Counted from the stretch's first letter, positions 27,286 to 36,683 are shown. The stretch: 64,000 nt of DNA from Marimonas arenosa (GCF_030848945.1 NZ_JANHAX010000002.1:1-64000), one strand, 5' to 3'. Notes: a model not told the origin generated them from the sequence alone. Program-made: numbers and translations.

Positions 27286-28078
27286 TTTCGACGTTGGCCG
27301 CCTTGTAGATGCGCTGTAGCTTTGCCATTCCGCCGATCCAACGGTCGTAATCATTGACCTTGTTCTGCATGTATTGCGCCACCTCCGGATGCGGCAGGAC
27401 GAGGAACTTCTCGGCTCGGATCGCCGTCAGCGTTTTCTCCGCAACCTCTTGTGCCGAAAGGATTCCATCCGCTGTCGCGGGGTTCTCGCCGGCGCCGCGT
27501 ACCATCGCCGTATCCACCCCTTGCGGGCACAGAACCGTGACGCGGATGTTATCGTCCTTGTGCCCCAGTGCCAGCGCCTCGGCAAAGCCCACGGCGGCGT
27601 GCTTGGTTACCCCGTAAACCGCTGATCCGACTTGGTTTAGAAGCCCCGCAGCCGATGCCGTATGCATGAAATAGCCACCCCCCCGCGCCTTCATTTTCGG
27701 CACCAGATGGCGGGCAGCGTGGACATGCGCCATGACGTTGACGGCCCAGGCCTTGTTCCATTCCTCGGTAGCAGCGAACGCTATGTTATCGAAGGATTGA
27801 TCCAACCCCGTCAGAATACCCGCATTCGAACACATCAGGTCAATCGGCCCGATGTCATTCTCCACCCGGTCGATCATCGACTCGACTTGCGCCTGATCGC
27901 CGACATCACAGGCCATGGCCGTGCCGCCGACACGCTTTGCCGTTTCTCCGGCGCCCTCGATCTTAAGGTCGACCGCCACGACATGCTTTGCCCCGGCTTC
28001 TGCCAGCGCCTCGCACAGCGCCCGACCAATGCCTTGGGCGGCACCCGTAACGACGCAGATTTTCCCTTCAATTTCCAT
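27281..28078 (-). CDS. Short-chain dehydrogenase/reductase
   Basis: A 265-residue NAD(P)-dependent oxidoreductase of the classical SDR family. The cofactor motif TGAAQGIG is near residues 10-17, NAG at SNAGILTG, and the catalytic Ser/Tyr/Lys in HTASAAG and YGVTK. The ATG at 28078 has a good GGGAGG site. It is last in the polyamine-transporter direction, behind a terminator-like hairpin at 28097-28131. A role with amino-aldehydes or alcohols is only suggested by position. The stop codon is part of repeat copy A. Confidence 0.9.
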   Translation of the reverse strand: MEIEGKICVVTGAAQGIGRALCEALAEAGAKHVVAVDLKIEGAGETAKRVGGTAMACDVGDQAQVESMIDRVENDIGPIDLMCSNAGILTGLDQSFDNIAFAATEEWNKAWAVNVMAHVHAARHLVPKMKARGGGYFMHTASAAGLLNQVGSAVYGVTKHAAVGFAEALALGHKDDNIRVTVLCPQGVDTAMVRGAGENPATADGILSAQEVAEKTLTAIRAEKFLVLPHPEVAQYMQNKVNDYDRWIGGMAKLQRIYKAANVES

Positions 28079-28096
28079 AGCTTGCCTCCCTGCGGC

Positions 28097-28131
28097 AAAA
28101 GAAAACGCCTCGCCTTCGATTGAAGGCGAAG
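28097..28131 (-). terminator. Intrinsic terminator after the PotC-like permease
   Basis: On the minus strand an 8-bp stem (28129-28122 with 28117-28110) with a 4-base loop leads into a T-rich stretch, TTTTCTTTTG. It should limit read-through from the transporter operon into the SDR gene. Confidence 0.7.
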
Positions 28132-28164
28132 CGCCCAAAGCGTTCAAGCGTTCCGCTGCGTCGG

Positions 28165-29409
28165 TTACGTCGGCGTGATCCCCCGCATCCGTTCCGACCG
28201 CCGACGCAGCAGTTCCACCGCGGTCAGCAGTGCAATCGAAATGATCACCAGGATCGTTGCCACCGCCAGGATCGTCGGACTGATCTGCTCGCGGATGCCC
28301 GAAAACATCTGCCGCGGAATCGTGCGCTGCTTCACGTCGGCAAGTTGCAGCACCACCACCACTTCGTCGAACGAGGTGATGAAGGCAAACAGCCCGCCCG
28401 AGATAACCCCCGGCAGAATGAGCGGCATCTGAACCTTGAAGAACGTCTGAACCGGACCTGCCCCCATGTTGGCGGCCGCCCGCACCAGGCTCTGGTCAAA
28501 GCTGACCAATGTTGCGGTCACGGTGATGATCACGAAGGGTGTGCCCAGTGCGGCGTGCGCCAGGATCAGGCCAACATAGGTCTTGGCCAGGCCGATGTCG
28601 GAGAAGAAGTAGAACAGCCCCGACGCGGTGATCACCAGTGGAACGATCATCGGCGAAATCAGCAGCGCCATGATTCCCCGGCGATAGGGCATTTCCGAAC
28701 GGCTGAGGCCAATTGCCGCCAACGTCCCCAGCGCGGTGCTAAGCAGCGTCGCCCAGATACCGATCCAGAACGAGTTCTTGATCGAGCGCACCCATTGCGC
28801 GTTGCTCCACATGTCGGCCCACCAGCCCTCGATGGCTTCGGGGGCTGCCATACCGTTCTTCAGGATGTCCCAGTACCAGCGCAGGCTGTAGGCCTCGGAA
28901 TCCAACGCCAGCATACCCGGGGTGAAGCTGAAATAGGGCTCCTGGTTAAAGCTGAGTGGGATCAGGATGATGATCGGCGTGATCAGGAACAGAAAGATCA
29001 GCCCGCAGATGGTGCGGAAAGCATAGAACCACAGAACCTCGCCGGAGGTCGCATAGGGCGGCTGGTTAAGACGGTAGTTACCAGAACTGAGCCACAGTGA
29101 CATGCGGCCCATGAAATAACCGACGAAAGCCATCAGCACGCCATAGGCGAACGAGAAAACCTGCCAACCCAGCACGAGGAACAGCAGCGCGGTGCCGAAC
29201 CCGGCCAGTGCGCGGTTTTCCGTCAGGAGTGGCACGACAAAGGCCACCAGGCCGAAAATCACCGCACCGGCGATCAGATAGGGCAGGAAGAGCGAAAAGT
29301 TGCCCTGCGCCGTCGCCAGCCCGATGATCGCACCAAAGCCGGCCAGCCATGCGATGTTGAACCACACGGGCGGTTTCGGGGGGATGTATCTGTATTCGCC
29401 GCTGCTCAT
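28165..29409 (-). CDS. Polyamine-type ABC transporter permease (PotC-like) with N-terminal extension
   Basis: A 414-residue inner-membrane permease. The usual PotC domain starts near residue 130 and contains the EAA coupling loop in VRAAANMGAGPVQTFFKVQMPLILPG. The first ~125 residues add about four extra hydrophobic helices absent from the 260-280-residue standard proteins. It follows the PotB-like gene by 3 bases. Substrate class (putrescine/spermidine or related) is inferred from the partner proteins. Confidence 0.9.
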   Translation of the reverse strand: MSSGEYRYIPPKPPVWFNIAWLAGFGAIIGLATAQGNFSLFLPYLIAGAVIFGLVAFVVPLLTENRALAGFGTALLFLVLGWQVFSFAYGVLMAFVGYFMGRMSLWLSSGNYRLNQPPYATSGEVLWFYAFRTICGLIFLFLITPIIILIPLSFNQEPYFSFTPGMLALDSEAYSLRWYWDILKNGMAAPEAIEGWWADMWSNAQWVRSIKNSFWIGIWATLLSTALGTLAAIGLSRSEMPYRRGIMALLISPMIVPLVITASGLFYFFSDIGLAKTYVGLILAHAALGTPFVIITVTATLVSFDQSLVRAAANMGAGPVQTFFKVQMPLILPGVISGGLFAFITSFDEVVVVLQLADVKQRTIPRQMFSGIREQISPTILAVATILVIISIALLTAVELLRRRSERMRGITPT

Positions 29410-29412
29410 GCC

Positions 29413-30663
29413 TTACCCCAGTTTCATGTTGTCGATGCCGACGATGCGGTCGTAGAGCCAGAAGAGGAACAGAACGAAGACCAGCAGCACGAGGCCCAGT
29501 GCCGCCGCAAGGTTCCAGTTCAGCGATCTGCGCATATGGAAGTCGATGATGTTCGAGATCATCTGCCCGTCCTGTCCGCCGACAAGTGCGGGGGTGATGT
29601 AATAACCGATGGCGAGGATGAAGACCAAGAGCGCGCCGGCCCCGATTCCCGGCACCGATTGCGGGAAATAGACCCGCCAGAACGCCGTGGACGGCCGCGC
29701 ACCCATGGACTTGGCCGCGCGCACATAAGACGGCGGGATCGTCTTCATCACCGAGTAAAGCGGCAGGATCATGAACGGCAGCAGGATATGCGTCATCGCG
29801 ATCAGCGTGCCCGTCTTGTTGTAGATGAGGCTGAAACGGTCCTCGTCGGTCGCAATCCCGAACACGACGAACAGGTCGTTCAAAACACCCTGACCTTGCA
29901 GCATCGCAATCCAGGCGGTGGTCCGCACCAGCAGCGAAGTCCAGAAAGGCAGCAGCACCAGGATCAGCAGAAGGTTCGAGGTGCGCACCGGCAACGTCGA
30001 CAGCAGATAGGCCACCGGGTAGCCCAGCAGCAGGGTGAAGACAGTTACCAGAAAGCTGATTTCCAGCGTGCGCCAGAACAATTTGACATGGATGCGGCGC
30101 CCTTCGTCTTCGCGTTCGAACGTGCCGTCGGCGTTGTATTTCATGTCGACCGCCGAGGCGAGATAGCTGGGGTTGAACTTCTTGGCCGCAACCTTGATCG
30201 CTGCCCAAGTTTCGATCTTGCCCCAGTCCTCATCACGGTCAATCAGGGCCCCGAGATAGGGCGCCTCCAACTTGGCGGCGCTTCGGGCGGTTTTGGTGAA
30301 CAGGCTGCGTGTACCTGACAGCTCGCGGTTCACCCGCGTGGCAACCTTTCCGATCGTCTTGTTCTCTCGGGCCTGAACCAAGTCAGTCACCATTGCGGCG
30401 GCCATCTCTTCGGTCGGTGGCGTGCTACTGTCCCAGCCGGCCACGGCCTTGGTCGATTCCGGCATCAGGTCGGCATAGCGGGAATCCCAGACACTCTGGC
30501 TGAGCAGTAGGATGATCGGCAGGATGAAGGCGATGATGATGAAGGCGAGAAGCGGAAAGACCAGTCCGAAGGCGCGTGCCCGTGACCGAAAGAGCGTTTG
30601 CTGAAGCTTTTTCTTAAGCGGGGTGCCGTCAGCGGCTAGGATCGGGCCGGAGGTGTCGCTCAT
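29413..30663 (-). CDS. Polyamine-type ABC transporter permease (PotB-like) with periplasmic insertion
   Basis: A 416-residue permease. After an N-terminal helix (about 33-55) comes an unusual hydrophilic insertion of about 130 residues before the next helix (near 200). The remaining helices resemble PotB and include the coupling loop VRAAKSMGARPSTAFWRVYFPQS. The insertion probably faces the periplasm and might contact the binding protein. Second membrane subunit of the 28-33 kb transporter. Confidence 0.9.
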   Translation of the reverse strand: MSDTSGPILAADGTPLKKKLQQTLFRSRARAFGLVFPLLAFIIIAFILPIILLLSQSVWDSRYADLMPESTKAVAGWDSSTPPTEEMAAAMVTDLVQARENKTIGKVATRVNRELSGTRSLFTKTARSAAKLEAPYLGALIDRDEDWGKIETWAAIKVAAKKFNPSYLASAVDMKYNADGTFEREDEGRRIHVKLFWRTLEISFLVTVFTLLLGYPVAYLLSTLPVRTSNLLLILVLLPFWTSLLVRTTAWIAMLQGQGVLNDLFVVFGIATDEDRFSLIYNKTGTLIAMTHILLPFMILPLYSVMKTIPPSYVRAAKSMGARPSTAFWRVYFPQSVPGIGAGALLVFILAIGYYITPALVGGQDGQMISNIIDFHMRRSLNWNLAAALGLVLLVFVLFLFWLYDRIVGIDNMKLG

Positions 30664-30698
30664 GTCAGTGCGCCTTGGGGTTGGTCTTTGGGAGGGTG

Positions 30699-30722
30699 GA
30701 AGAGGGCCGTTCGGCCCCCTTC
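30699..30722 (-). promoter_or_regulatory. Hairpin between binding-protein and permease genes
   Basis: A 10-bp stem (one G-U pair) with a 4-base loop and no T-run lies just after the binding-protein stop codon. Such hairpins often protect the abundant binding-protein mRNA from 3' decay. Confidence 0.5.
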
Positions 30723-30739
30723 CGGCTGTTATGTCCGGA

Positions 30740-31819
30740 TCAGTTGGCGAGCCAGGCGTTGAAGCGCTCGTTCAGCTCGTCCTGGTTGTCGGCCCAGAAC
30801 TCGAAGTCGTTCTGCAGCGCGGTCTTGAAGTTCTCCGGTGCGGTCGGCATCTGCGGGCCCATTTGCAGGTCGGGCTTGGTCGCATAGGTGCCAACCAGCG
30901 GCGAGGAGCTCTTGCGGGCCGGGCCGTAGGAAATCCACGAGGCCTGTGCAGCGAGCTGCTCGGTTGCGGTCGAGAACGCCAGGAAGTCCATGGCGAGATC
31001 CTTGTTCGGCGCGCCTTTCGGGATTACCCACAGGTCCAGGTCGAAGACCTGACCGTCCCAGACGATCTCGAAGGGTTTGTCTTCGGCCGCCACGGCGTTG
31101 AAGATCCGGCCATTATAGGCGGTGGTCATGACAACCTCGCCATCGGCCAGAAGCTGCGGCGGTTGAGCGCCAGCTTCCCACCAGACGGTTTCATCCTTGA
31201 TGGTGTCGAGCTTGGCAAAGGCACGTGCGATGCCTTCGTCGGATTCGAGCATGTCATATACGTCACCGGGGGCTACACCATCGGCGATCAGCGCCATTTC
31301 AAGGTTCGCTTTGGGCGATTTACGCAGGCCGCGCTTGCCGGGGAACTTCTCGAGATCGAAAAAATCGGCCATGGTCTTCGGGCCGTTTTCCAGGACTGTC
31401 GAGTCATAGGCATAGATCGTCGACCAGACGATGGAAGCGACGGCGCAGTCTGTGATCGCACCCGGAATAAAGTCATCCATGGCCGGCGTGCCATCGGGGG
31501 CAGCGGGCAGGATCGATGGATCGATCTCTTCCAACAGGCCTTCGTCGCAGCCGCGCACGGCGTCGGAAAGTTCGACATCGACGAGGTCCCAAGTCACGTT
31601 ACCGGCTTCCACCTGGCTTTTCACCTCTGCCAGGCCGCCGTTATAGTCTTCGGACACAATCGAATTGCCGGTCTTGGCGATCCAGGGCTTGTGATAGGCC
31701 TCGACCTGAGACTTGGTATAGGCACCGCCCCAGCTCACCACCGTGATTTCGCTCGCCGTCGCGGCGCCAGCCGCAAAGGCCAGGGCAGTGGTGGCAAGGA
31801 GAGTTTTCGTCAGTTTCAT
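30740..31819 (-). CDS. Polyamine-type ABC transporter substrate-binding protein (PotD family)
   Basis: A 359-residue periplasmic protein with a signal peptide (cleavage near ATAS). The mature start ITVVSWGGAYTKSQ and the later VWSTIYAYDS, SPKANLEMALIADG and ALWVIPKGAPN-like blocks fit the PotD/PotF group of extracellular solute-binding proteins. It lies between the ATPase and permease genes, giving the order ATPase, binding protein, permease, permease. The exact amine ligand cannot be read. Confidence 0.92.
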   Translation of the reverse strand: MKLTKTLLATTALAFAAGAATASEITVVSWGGAYTKSQVEAYHKPWIAKTGNSIVSEDYNGGLAEVKSQVEAGNVTWDLVDVELSDAVRGCDEGLLEEIDPSILPAAPDGTPAMDDFIPGAITDCAVASIVWSTIYAYDSTVLENGPKTMADFFDLEKFPGKRGLRKSPKANLEMALIADGVAPGDVYDMLESDEGIARAFAKLDTIKDETVWWEAGAQPPQLLADGEVVMTTAYNGRIFNAVAAEDKPFEIVWDGQVFDLDLWVIPKGAPNKDLAMDFLAFSTATEQLAAQASWISYGPARKSSSPLVGTYATKPDLQMGPQMPTAPENFKTALQNDFEFWADNQDELNERFNAWLAN

Positions 31820-31929
31820 AAGTTACTCCCTATGTCTCCCGGTTAAACATTTTCGCGGCGCAAGGTTCCGGGGTGCATTGCGCCAGGGGTTAGGCCAGGC
31901 TGGGTCATCCGCCTGGCAAAGCACGGGTC

Positions 31930-33033
31930 TCAGGCGTCGAGCGCCCGGCAATCCTGTGGCAGCCAGCCGATTTCGATCTGTTGGCCGGGTTGGAGGCGCT
32001 CCTGGTCAGGCGCGTTGCGGGTCTTGACGATGAACTCGTCATTGCCTGCCACGCGCAGCCGGGTACGGAAGATATCGCCCATATAGATGAACTCGAGCAC
32101 TTCGGCCTTCAGCGTGTGCACGCCTTTTTGCAGGCGTGCCTTGTTGTATTCCACCCGCTCAGGGCGGATCGACACGCGGGTACGCTCACCCGGCTGGCTG
32201 ACATTGACGGGCGTGCAATCGATCAACTCGCCATCGTCAAGCTGCACCAGCGCAAGACCGTTTTCCCTGATTTCCTTGATCACGCCTTCAAGCGTGTTGT
32301 TCTCGCCAATGAACTGCGCGACAAAGCTGTTTTCGGGCTCTTCATACAGTTGATCGGGTGGCGCAATCTGCTGAATGCGGCCATCGTCGAACACCGCAAC
32401 GCGGTCCGACATGGTCAGCGCTTCGGTCTGGTCGTGGGTCACATAGACCACGGTGATGCCCAGCTGGTGTGCAAGGTGGGTGATCTCAAACTGCATCTTT
32501 TCGCGTAGCTGCTTGTCGAGCGCGCCAAGCGGTTCGTCCATCAACACCAACTCTGGTTCGAACACCAGCGCACGCGCCAGCGCGACTCGCTGCTGCTGCC
32601 CCCCCGAAAGCTGCGCCGGGCGGCGCGCCCCGAAGGTGCCCATTTCGACCATATCAAGCGCGCGCTTGATCTTGGCCTCGCGGTCCGACTTGCCGATGTT
32701 GCGCACCTCGAGCGGAAACGAGAGGTTTTCCTCGATCGTCATGTGCGGGAAGAGCGCATAGTTCTGAAACACCATCCCAATCCCGCGCTTATGTGGCGGG
32801 ATGTTGTTGATAGGTTTGCCCCCGAGCTTGATTTCTCCATGGGTGGCGGTCTCGAACCCGGCCAACATCATCAGGCAGGTCGTCTTGCCAGAGCCCGAGG
32901 GCCCAAGCATTGTCAGAAACTCGCCCCGGGGCATTTTCAGGTTGAGGTCTTTGACGACGAGCGTTTCGCCGTCATAGCTTTTCTGCACGCGTTCGAATTC
33001 GACGAACGCCGCGTCACTCTCTGATTCAGCCAA
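31930..33033 (-). CDS. Polyamine-type ABC transporter ATP-binding protein (PotA-like), TTG start
   Basis: A 367-residue ATPase: Walker A GPSGSGKTT, Q-loop QNYALFPHMT, signature LSGGQQQRVALARAL, Walker B ELVLMDEPLGALD and a C-terminal TOBE domain (about 270-367). The open frame extends to 33126, but the extension is unlike the family. The TTG at 33033 has a good AGGGAG site 6 bases upstream and gives LAESESDAAFVEFERVQKSY, so it is preferred. First gene of the transporter operon. Confidence 0.9.
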   Translation of the reverse strand: MAESESDAAFVEFERVQKSYDGETLVVKDLNLKMPRGEFLTMLGPSGSGKTTCLMMLAGFETATHGEIKLGGKPINNIPPHKRGIGMVFQNYALFPHMTIEENLSFPLEVRNIGKSDREAKIKRALDMVEMGTFGARRPAQLSGGQQQRVALARALVFEPELVLMDEPLGALDKQLREKMQFEITHLAHQLGITVVYVTHDQTEALTMSDRVAVFDDGRIQQIAPPDQLYEEPENSFVAQFIGENNTLEGVIKEIRENGLALVQLDDGELIDCTPVNVSQPGERTRVSIRPERVEYNKARLQKGVHTLKAEVLEFIYMGDIFRTRLRVAGNDEFIVKTRNAPDQERLQPGQQIEIGWLPQDCRALDA

Positions 33034-33192
33034 ATCTGGCTCCCTGTCAGTTTCTTGGGGCTTTCCCCATTCATTGACCCTAATGTAAAACGTGTCGCGG
33101 ACCCGGTTGCAACTGATTTGCGGCAAAACACAGCAGATTCCGCCTTTCGCACATAAAACCGGCGAACTCCGCGCAACCCGATGTGGAGTGGC

Positions 33193-33227
33193 AAAAAAAA
33201 AGACTGGCCCGGCACGAATGGCCGGGC
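33193..33227 (-). terminator. Intrinsic terminator of the aminotransferase gene
   Basis: On the minus strand a perfect 7-bp GCCCGGC/GCCGGGC stem with a 7-base loop is followed, after five bases, by nine T residues. It separates the aminotransferase from the ABC transporter operon on the same strand. Confidence 0.85.
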
Positions 33228-33248
33228 TTCTGCACGATTCTGACAGTC

Positions 33249-34646
33249 TCAGTTCGCGGCTTTAAGAAGCCCCTCGCTTGCGATCCGTTCGAGACATTGG
33301 TCCAGAGACAGGCGGGCGCGCTCGATCAGTAGGTCGATTTCCGAAGGCGAGATCACCAGTGGCGGTGAGATGATCATGCGGTCGCCGACATGACGCATCA
33401 CAAGGTTGTTGGCAAAACAACGCTCGCGGCAGATGAAACCCACGGTGCCGGGATCGGCGGCGAACTTGGCACGGTTGTCCTTGTCGGGGGTCAGCGCGAC
33501 GGAACCCATCAGCCCGACGATCCTGGCCTCACCCACCAGAGGATGATCGGTCAGTCTTTCCCATTTTTCTTGCAGGTAAGGCGCGGTTTCGGCGCCAACC
33601 CGCTCGACGATGCCTTCTTCATCGAGGATGCGCAGGTTTTCCAGCGCCACCGCGGCTGAAACCGGGTGTCCGGAATAAGTATAGCCGTGATTGAACTCGC
33701 AGGCGTCGAGAACCTTGGCGACCCCGTCTGAAACGATCGAGGCGCTGATCGGTGCATAGCCCGAGCTTAGCCCCTTGGCGACGGTCATGATGTCGGGGCG
33801 GATATTCATCGTCTGGCTGCCGAACCACTTGCCGGTGCGGCCGAAGCCGCAGATCACCTCGTCGGCGATCAACAAGATCTCGTGCGCGTCGCAGATCCTC
33901 TGGATTTCCGGCCAGTAATTGTCAGGCGGCACGATCACGCCGCCAGCACCCTGGATCGGTTCGGCGATGAAGGCCGCGACCTTGTCTTCGCCCAACTCGT
34001 GAATTGCCTCTTCCAGTTCGCGCGCGCGGGCGAGGCCGAATTCCTCGGGGCTCATGTCGCCACCCTCGGCCCACCAGTTGGGTTGGTTGATGTGATGGAC
34101 GCCGGGGATCGGCAAGCCGCCCTGAGCGTGCATCGGGGACATACCACCGAGGCTGGCGGCGCCCACGGTCGAGCCGTGATAGCCGTTCTTGCGGCTGATG
34201 ATGATCTGCTTTTCCGGCTTGCCACTCTCGGCCCAATAGGTGCGGACCATGCGAATATTGGTGTCGTTCGCTTCGGACCCGGAGCTGGCGAAGAATACAT
34301 GGTTCAAGTCACCTGGCGCCAGCTCGGCGAGGCGCTGGGCCAAGGCGATGGCGGGCACATGGGTGGTCTGGAAAAAGGTGTTATAGTAAGGAAGTTCACG
34401 CATCTGGCGAGCGGCGACCTCGGCCAGTTCCTCGCGCCCATACCCGATGTTGACGCACCACAGCCCACCCATCGCATCAAGGATCTCGTTCCCCTCGCTG
34501 TCGGTCAGCCATACCCCCTTGGCCCGGGTAATCACCCGGGCGCCCTTGGCGGCCAACTCGTGCCCGTTGGTAAAGGGATGCATGTGATGTGCGGCATCAA
34601 GCGCCTGCAACTCTGCCGTCGGCATATGGTTGGTGATCTGTGCCAT
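33249..34646 (-). CDS. Class III aminotransferase, putrescine:pyruvate type
   Basis: A 465-residue PLP enzyme. Lys291 in TVAKGLSSGY binds PLP, Asp262 in LLIADEVICGFGRTG contacts the pyridine nitrogen, and SSGSEAND and NGYHGSTVGAASLGG bind the phosphate. The overall pattern resembles SpuC-type putrescine/cadaverine:pyruvate aminotransferases. The neighbouring polyamine transporters and a TGATCAAAT operator 60 bases upstream support a polyamine role; other omega-amines remain possible. The start at 34646 is that of the conserved protein. Confidence 0.88.
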   Translation of the reverse strand: MAQITNHMPTAELQALDAAHHMHPFTNGHELAAKGARVITRAKGVWLTDSEGNEILDAMGGLWCVNIGYGREELAEVAARQMRELPYYNTFFQTTHVPAIALAQRLAELAPGDLNHVFFASSGSEANDTNIRMVRTYWAESGKPEKQIIISRKNGYHGSTVGAASLGGMSPMHAQGGLPIPGVHHINQPNWWAEGGDMSPEEFGLARARELEEAIHELGEDKVAAFIAEPIQGAGGVIVPPDNYWPEIQRICDAHEILLIADEVICGFGRTGKWFGSQTMNIRPDIMTVAKGLSSGYAPISASIVSDGVAKVLDACEFNHGYTYSGHPVSAAVALENLRILDEEGIVERVGAETAPYLQEKWERLTDHPLVGEARIVGLMGSVALTPDKDNRAKFAADPGTVGFICRERCFANNLVMRHVGDRMIISPPLVISPSEIDLLIERARLSLDQCLERIASEGLLKAAN

Positions 34647-34697
34647 GGGGTCTCGCTTTCGTGGACTCATGCCGCTTAGGGCTCAAACAATCCACGT

Positions 34698-34717
34698 CAG
34701 AATATGATCAAATTCTG
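34698..34717. promoter_or_regulatory. Putative GntR operator of the aminotransferase gene
   Basis: A 20-base near-perfect palindrome, CAGAATATGATCAAATTCTG, with only one mismatched pair, centred about 60 bases upstream of the aminotransferase start. Its core TGATCAAAT recurs in the potF-like and second aminotransferase promoters. Confidence 0.7.
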
Positions 34718-34748
34718 GCCTGTCAATCGAATCACCTGCATCAGGAGG

Positions 34749-35456
34749 TCAGCCGGCGAGGGCGCGGCGAACCTGTTCCATGCCCTGGATCACGTCTTGT
34801 CGCATGGCTTCGGCGGTGGCTTCTGCATCTCCTGCACGCATCGCCGCGAGCGCTTCCTTGTGCTGGTCAGGCAGGTTCTGCGTGCCCAGCCGTCCGCAGA
34901 CCACGCGCAGTGACGGGCCGAATCGCAACCACAGACCATCGGCGATAGCTTGCAGAATTGGTGCGTCGGCCAGCGAGTAGATGCAGGTATGGAACCGGTA
35001 ATTCAGTTCCAGATAAGACCCCACATCGCCGTGCGCGATAGCATTGTCCAAGCGATTGTCGATGTCGGTGAGGCAAGCAAGGTTTTTCTCCGTCGCCCGC
35101 TCGGTTGCACGCTTGGCCAACTGAGGTTCAATTGTTTGACGTGCAAAGATTAATTCGTCGATATTCGCGACTGTCAATTGCGGTACACAAACCCGGCGAT
35201 TGCCCTGAAACTCGAGCGCGCCCTCGGCCGTCAGGCGGCGGATTGCCTCGCGCACCGGAGTGACACCGGCGCCGAACATTTCCGCAATTCCCTGGATGGT
35301 CACAGCCTGGCCGGGCGCCAGTTCGCCAAAAAGGATCGAATCGCGCAGCCGCCGATACACGGTTTCATGCGCCGGCGGCGGAGTCGCGCTCGTCGGGACC
35401 TGATGTTGCGCGCTTTCGGGAACTGCCCGGTTTTTCATCATTGCCGTAAGATTCAC
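34749..35456 (-). CDS. GntR-family regulator with FCD domain
   Basis: A 235-residue repressor-type protein. The N-terminal winged helix (about 30-100) shows VYRRLRDSILFGELAPGQAV and GAGVTPVREAIRRLTAEGAL; the C-terminal FCD ligand domain has the metal-binding-type His residues in ELNYRFHTCIY. It is divergent from the potF-like operon. The frame opens with GTG at 35456, but ATG codons at 35441 and 35438 are also possible. Best candidate to bind the four TGATCAAA sites around it; a polyamine or derivative may be the effector (inference). Confidence 0.9.
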   Translation of the reverse strand: MNLTAMMKNRAVPESAQHQVPTSATPPPAHETVYRRLRDSILFGELAPGQAVTIQGIAEMFGAGVTPVREAIRRLTAEGALEFQGNRRVCVPQLTVANIDELIFARQTIEPQLAKRATERATEKNLACLTDIDNRLDNAIAHGDVGSYLELNYRFHTCIYSLADAPILQAIADGLWLRFGPSLRVVCGRLGTQNLPDQHKEALAAMRAGDAEATAEAMRQDVIQGMEQVRRALAG

Positions 35457-35492
35457 TTCGCCATTTTGCAGGTTGGCCCCAGCTTACAGGGG

Positions 35493-35500
35493 TGATCAAA
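35493..35500. promoter_or_regulatory. TGATCAAA half-site upstream of the gntR gene
   Basis: TGATCAAA, 37 bases upstream of the regulator start, shares the core of the stronger site at 35531-35540. The pair could allow control of both divergent promoters. Confidence 0.4.
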
Positions 35501-35530
35501 AAAATGCCATGTTGCATATGACCAGAAAAA

Positions 35531-35540
35531 TTGATCAAAT
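35531..35540. promoter_or_regulatory. Putative GntR operator of the potF-like operon
   Basis: TTGATCAAAT lies 43 bases before the potF-like ATG; the shared core TGATCAAAT is at 35532-35540. A further CGATCAAG follows at 35544. The arrangement resembles the operators at 34698 and 42284. Confidence 0.6.
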
Positions 35541-35582
35541 CTGCGATCAAGAGGCGAACGACCTCACTCACGGGAGACTGAT

Positions 35583-36668
35583 ATGACGAAAAAACTGATC
35601 ACCGCCACAGCCGCGCTGGCACTCCTGGCCGGGATGGCTGGAGCCGAAGAGGTCCGCGTCTACAACTGGTCGGACTATATCGACGAAGAGTTGCTGACCA
35701 AGTTCGAGGAAGAGACAGGGATCGACCTGATCTACGACGTGTTCGACTCAAATGAGGTGCTGGAGACCAAGATGCTGGCCGGCGGATCGGGTTACGACGT
35801 TGTGGTACCTTCAGGCACCTTCCTGCAGCGCCAGATCACCGCGGGCGCCTTTCAGAAGCTGGACTTGGACAAGTTGCCCAACATCCAGAACATGTGGGAC
35901 GTGATCGCCGAGCGGACGGCAGCCTATGACCCGGGCAACGAATACTCGATCAACTATATGTGGGGCACCACTGGCCTTGGCGTGAATGAACCGAAGGTCA
36001 AGGAGATCCTGGGTGACGATGCGCCGGTGACCAGCTGGTCGCTGATTTTCGATCCGGCCAACGCCGAGAAGCTCTCGGCCTGCGGCATCCACATGCTGGA
36101 CGCCCCTGCCGAAATGATCCCGGCGGCGCTGAACTATCTCGGGCTCGATCCGGACAGCCATGATCCGGAAGTGATCGCCCGTGCCGAAGAAGTGCTGGGT
36201 CCGATCCGTCCTTTCATTCAGAAGTTCCACAGCTCGGAGTACATCAATGCGCTGGCCAACGGCGACATCTGTGTCGCGATCGGCTGGTCGGGCGACGTGC
36301 TGCAGGCCCGTGACCGAGCGGCCGAGGCCGACAATGGTGTAGAAATCAGCTATTATGCGCCAGATGAGGGTGCCCAGATGTGGTTTGACCAGATGGCGAT
36401 CCCGACTGACGCTCCCAACCCGGACGGGGCGCACAAGTTCCTGGACTTCATCATGAATGCACAGAACATGGCCGCGGCGTCGAACTACGTCTACTACGCC
36501 AACGGTAACAAGGCGTCCCAGGACTTCCTGGAAGAAGATGTGATCGGCGATCCGGCGATCTATCCGGACGAGGCGGCGATGGCCAATACCTTCACCACGA
36601 CGCCCTACCCGGCCAAGGTGCAACGGGTGGTCACCCGGCTCTGGACCAAGATCAAGTCGGGCACATGA
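35583..36668 (+). CDS. Putrescine-type ABC transporter substrate-binding protein (PotF-like)
   Basis: A 361-residue periplasmic binding protein with a signal peptide (cleavage near GMAGA). The mature N-terminus VRVYNWSDYIDEELL and the blocks YDVVVPSGTFLQRQ, NYMWGTTGLGVN and GWSGDVLQA are characteristic of PotF/SpuD proteins that bind putrescine or spermidine. First gene of a plus-strand potFGHI-like operon. An intrinsic terminator after it should give more binding protein than membrane subunits. Confidence 0.93.
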   Translation: MTKKLITATAALALLAGMAGAEEVRVYNWSDYIDEELLTKFEEETGIDLIYDVFDSNEVLETKMLAGGSGYDVVVPSGTFLQRQITAGAFQKLDLDKLPNIQNMWDVIAERTAAYDPGNEYSINYMWGTTGLGVNEPKVKEILGDDAPVTSWSLIFDPANAEKLSACGIHMLDAPAEMIPAALNYLGLDPDSHDPEVIARAEEVLGPIRPFIQKFHSSEYINALANGDICVAIGWSGDVLQARDRAAEADNGVEISYYAPDEGAQMWFDQMAIPTDAPNPDGAHKFLDFIMNAQNMAAASNYVYYANGNKASQDFLEEDVIGDPAIYPDEAAMANTFTTTPYPAKVQRVVTRLWTKIKSGT

Positions 36669-36683
36669 TCCCTCGCCCTTTAC

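Noticed and set aside
33034..33126. N-terminal extension of the PotA-like ATPase to the ATG at 33126
   Set aside because: The added residues are unlike the family and no ribosome site precedes that ATG, whereas a TTG at 33033 has a good one.
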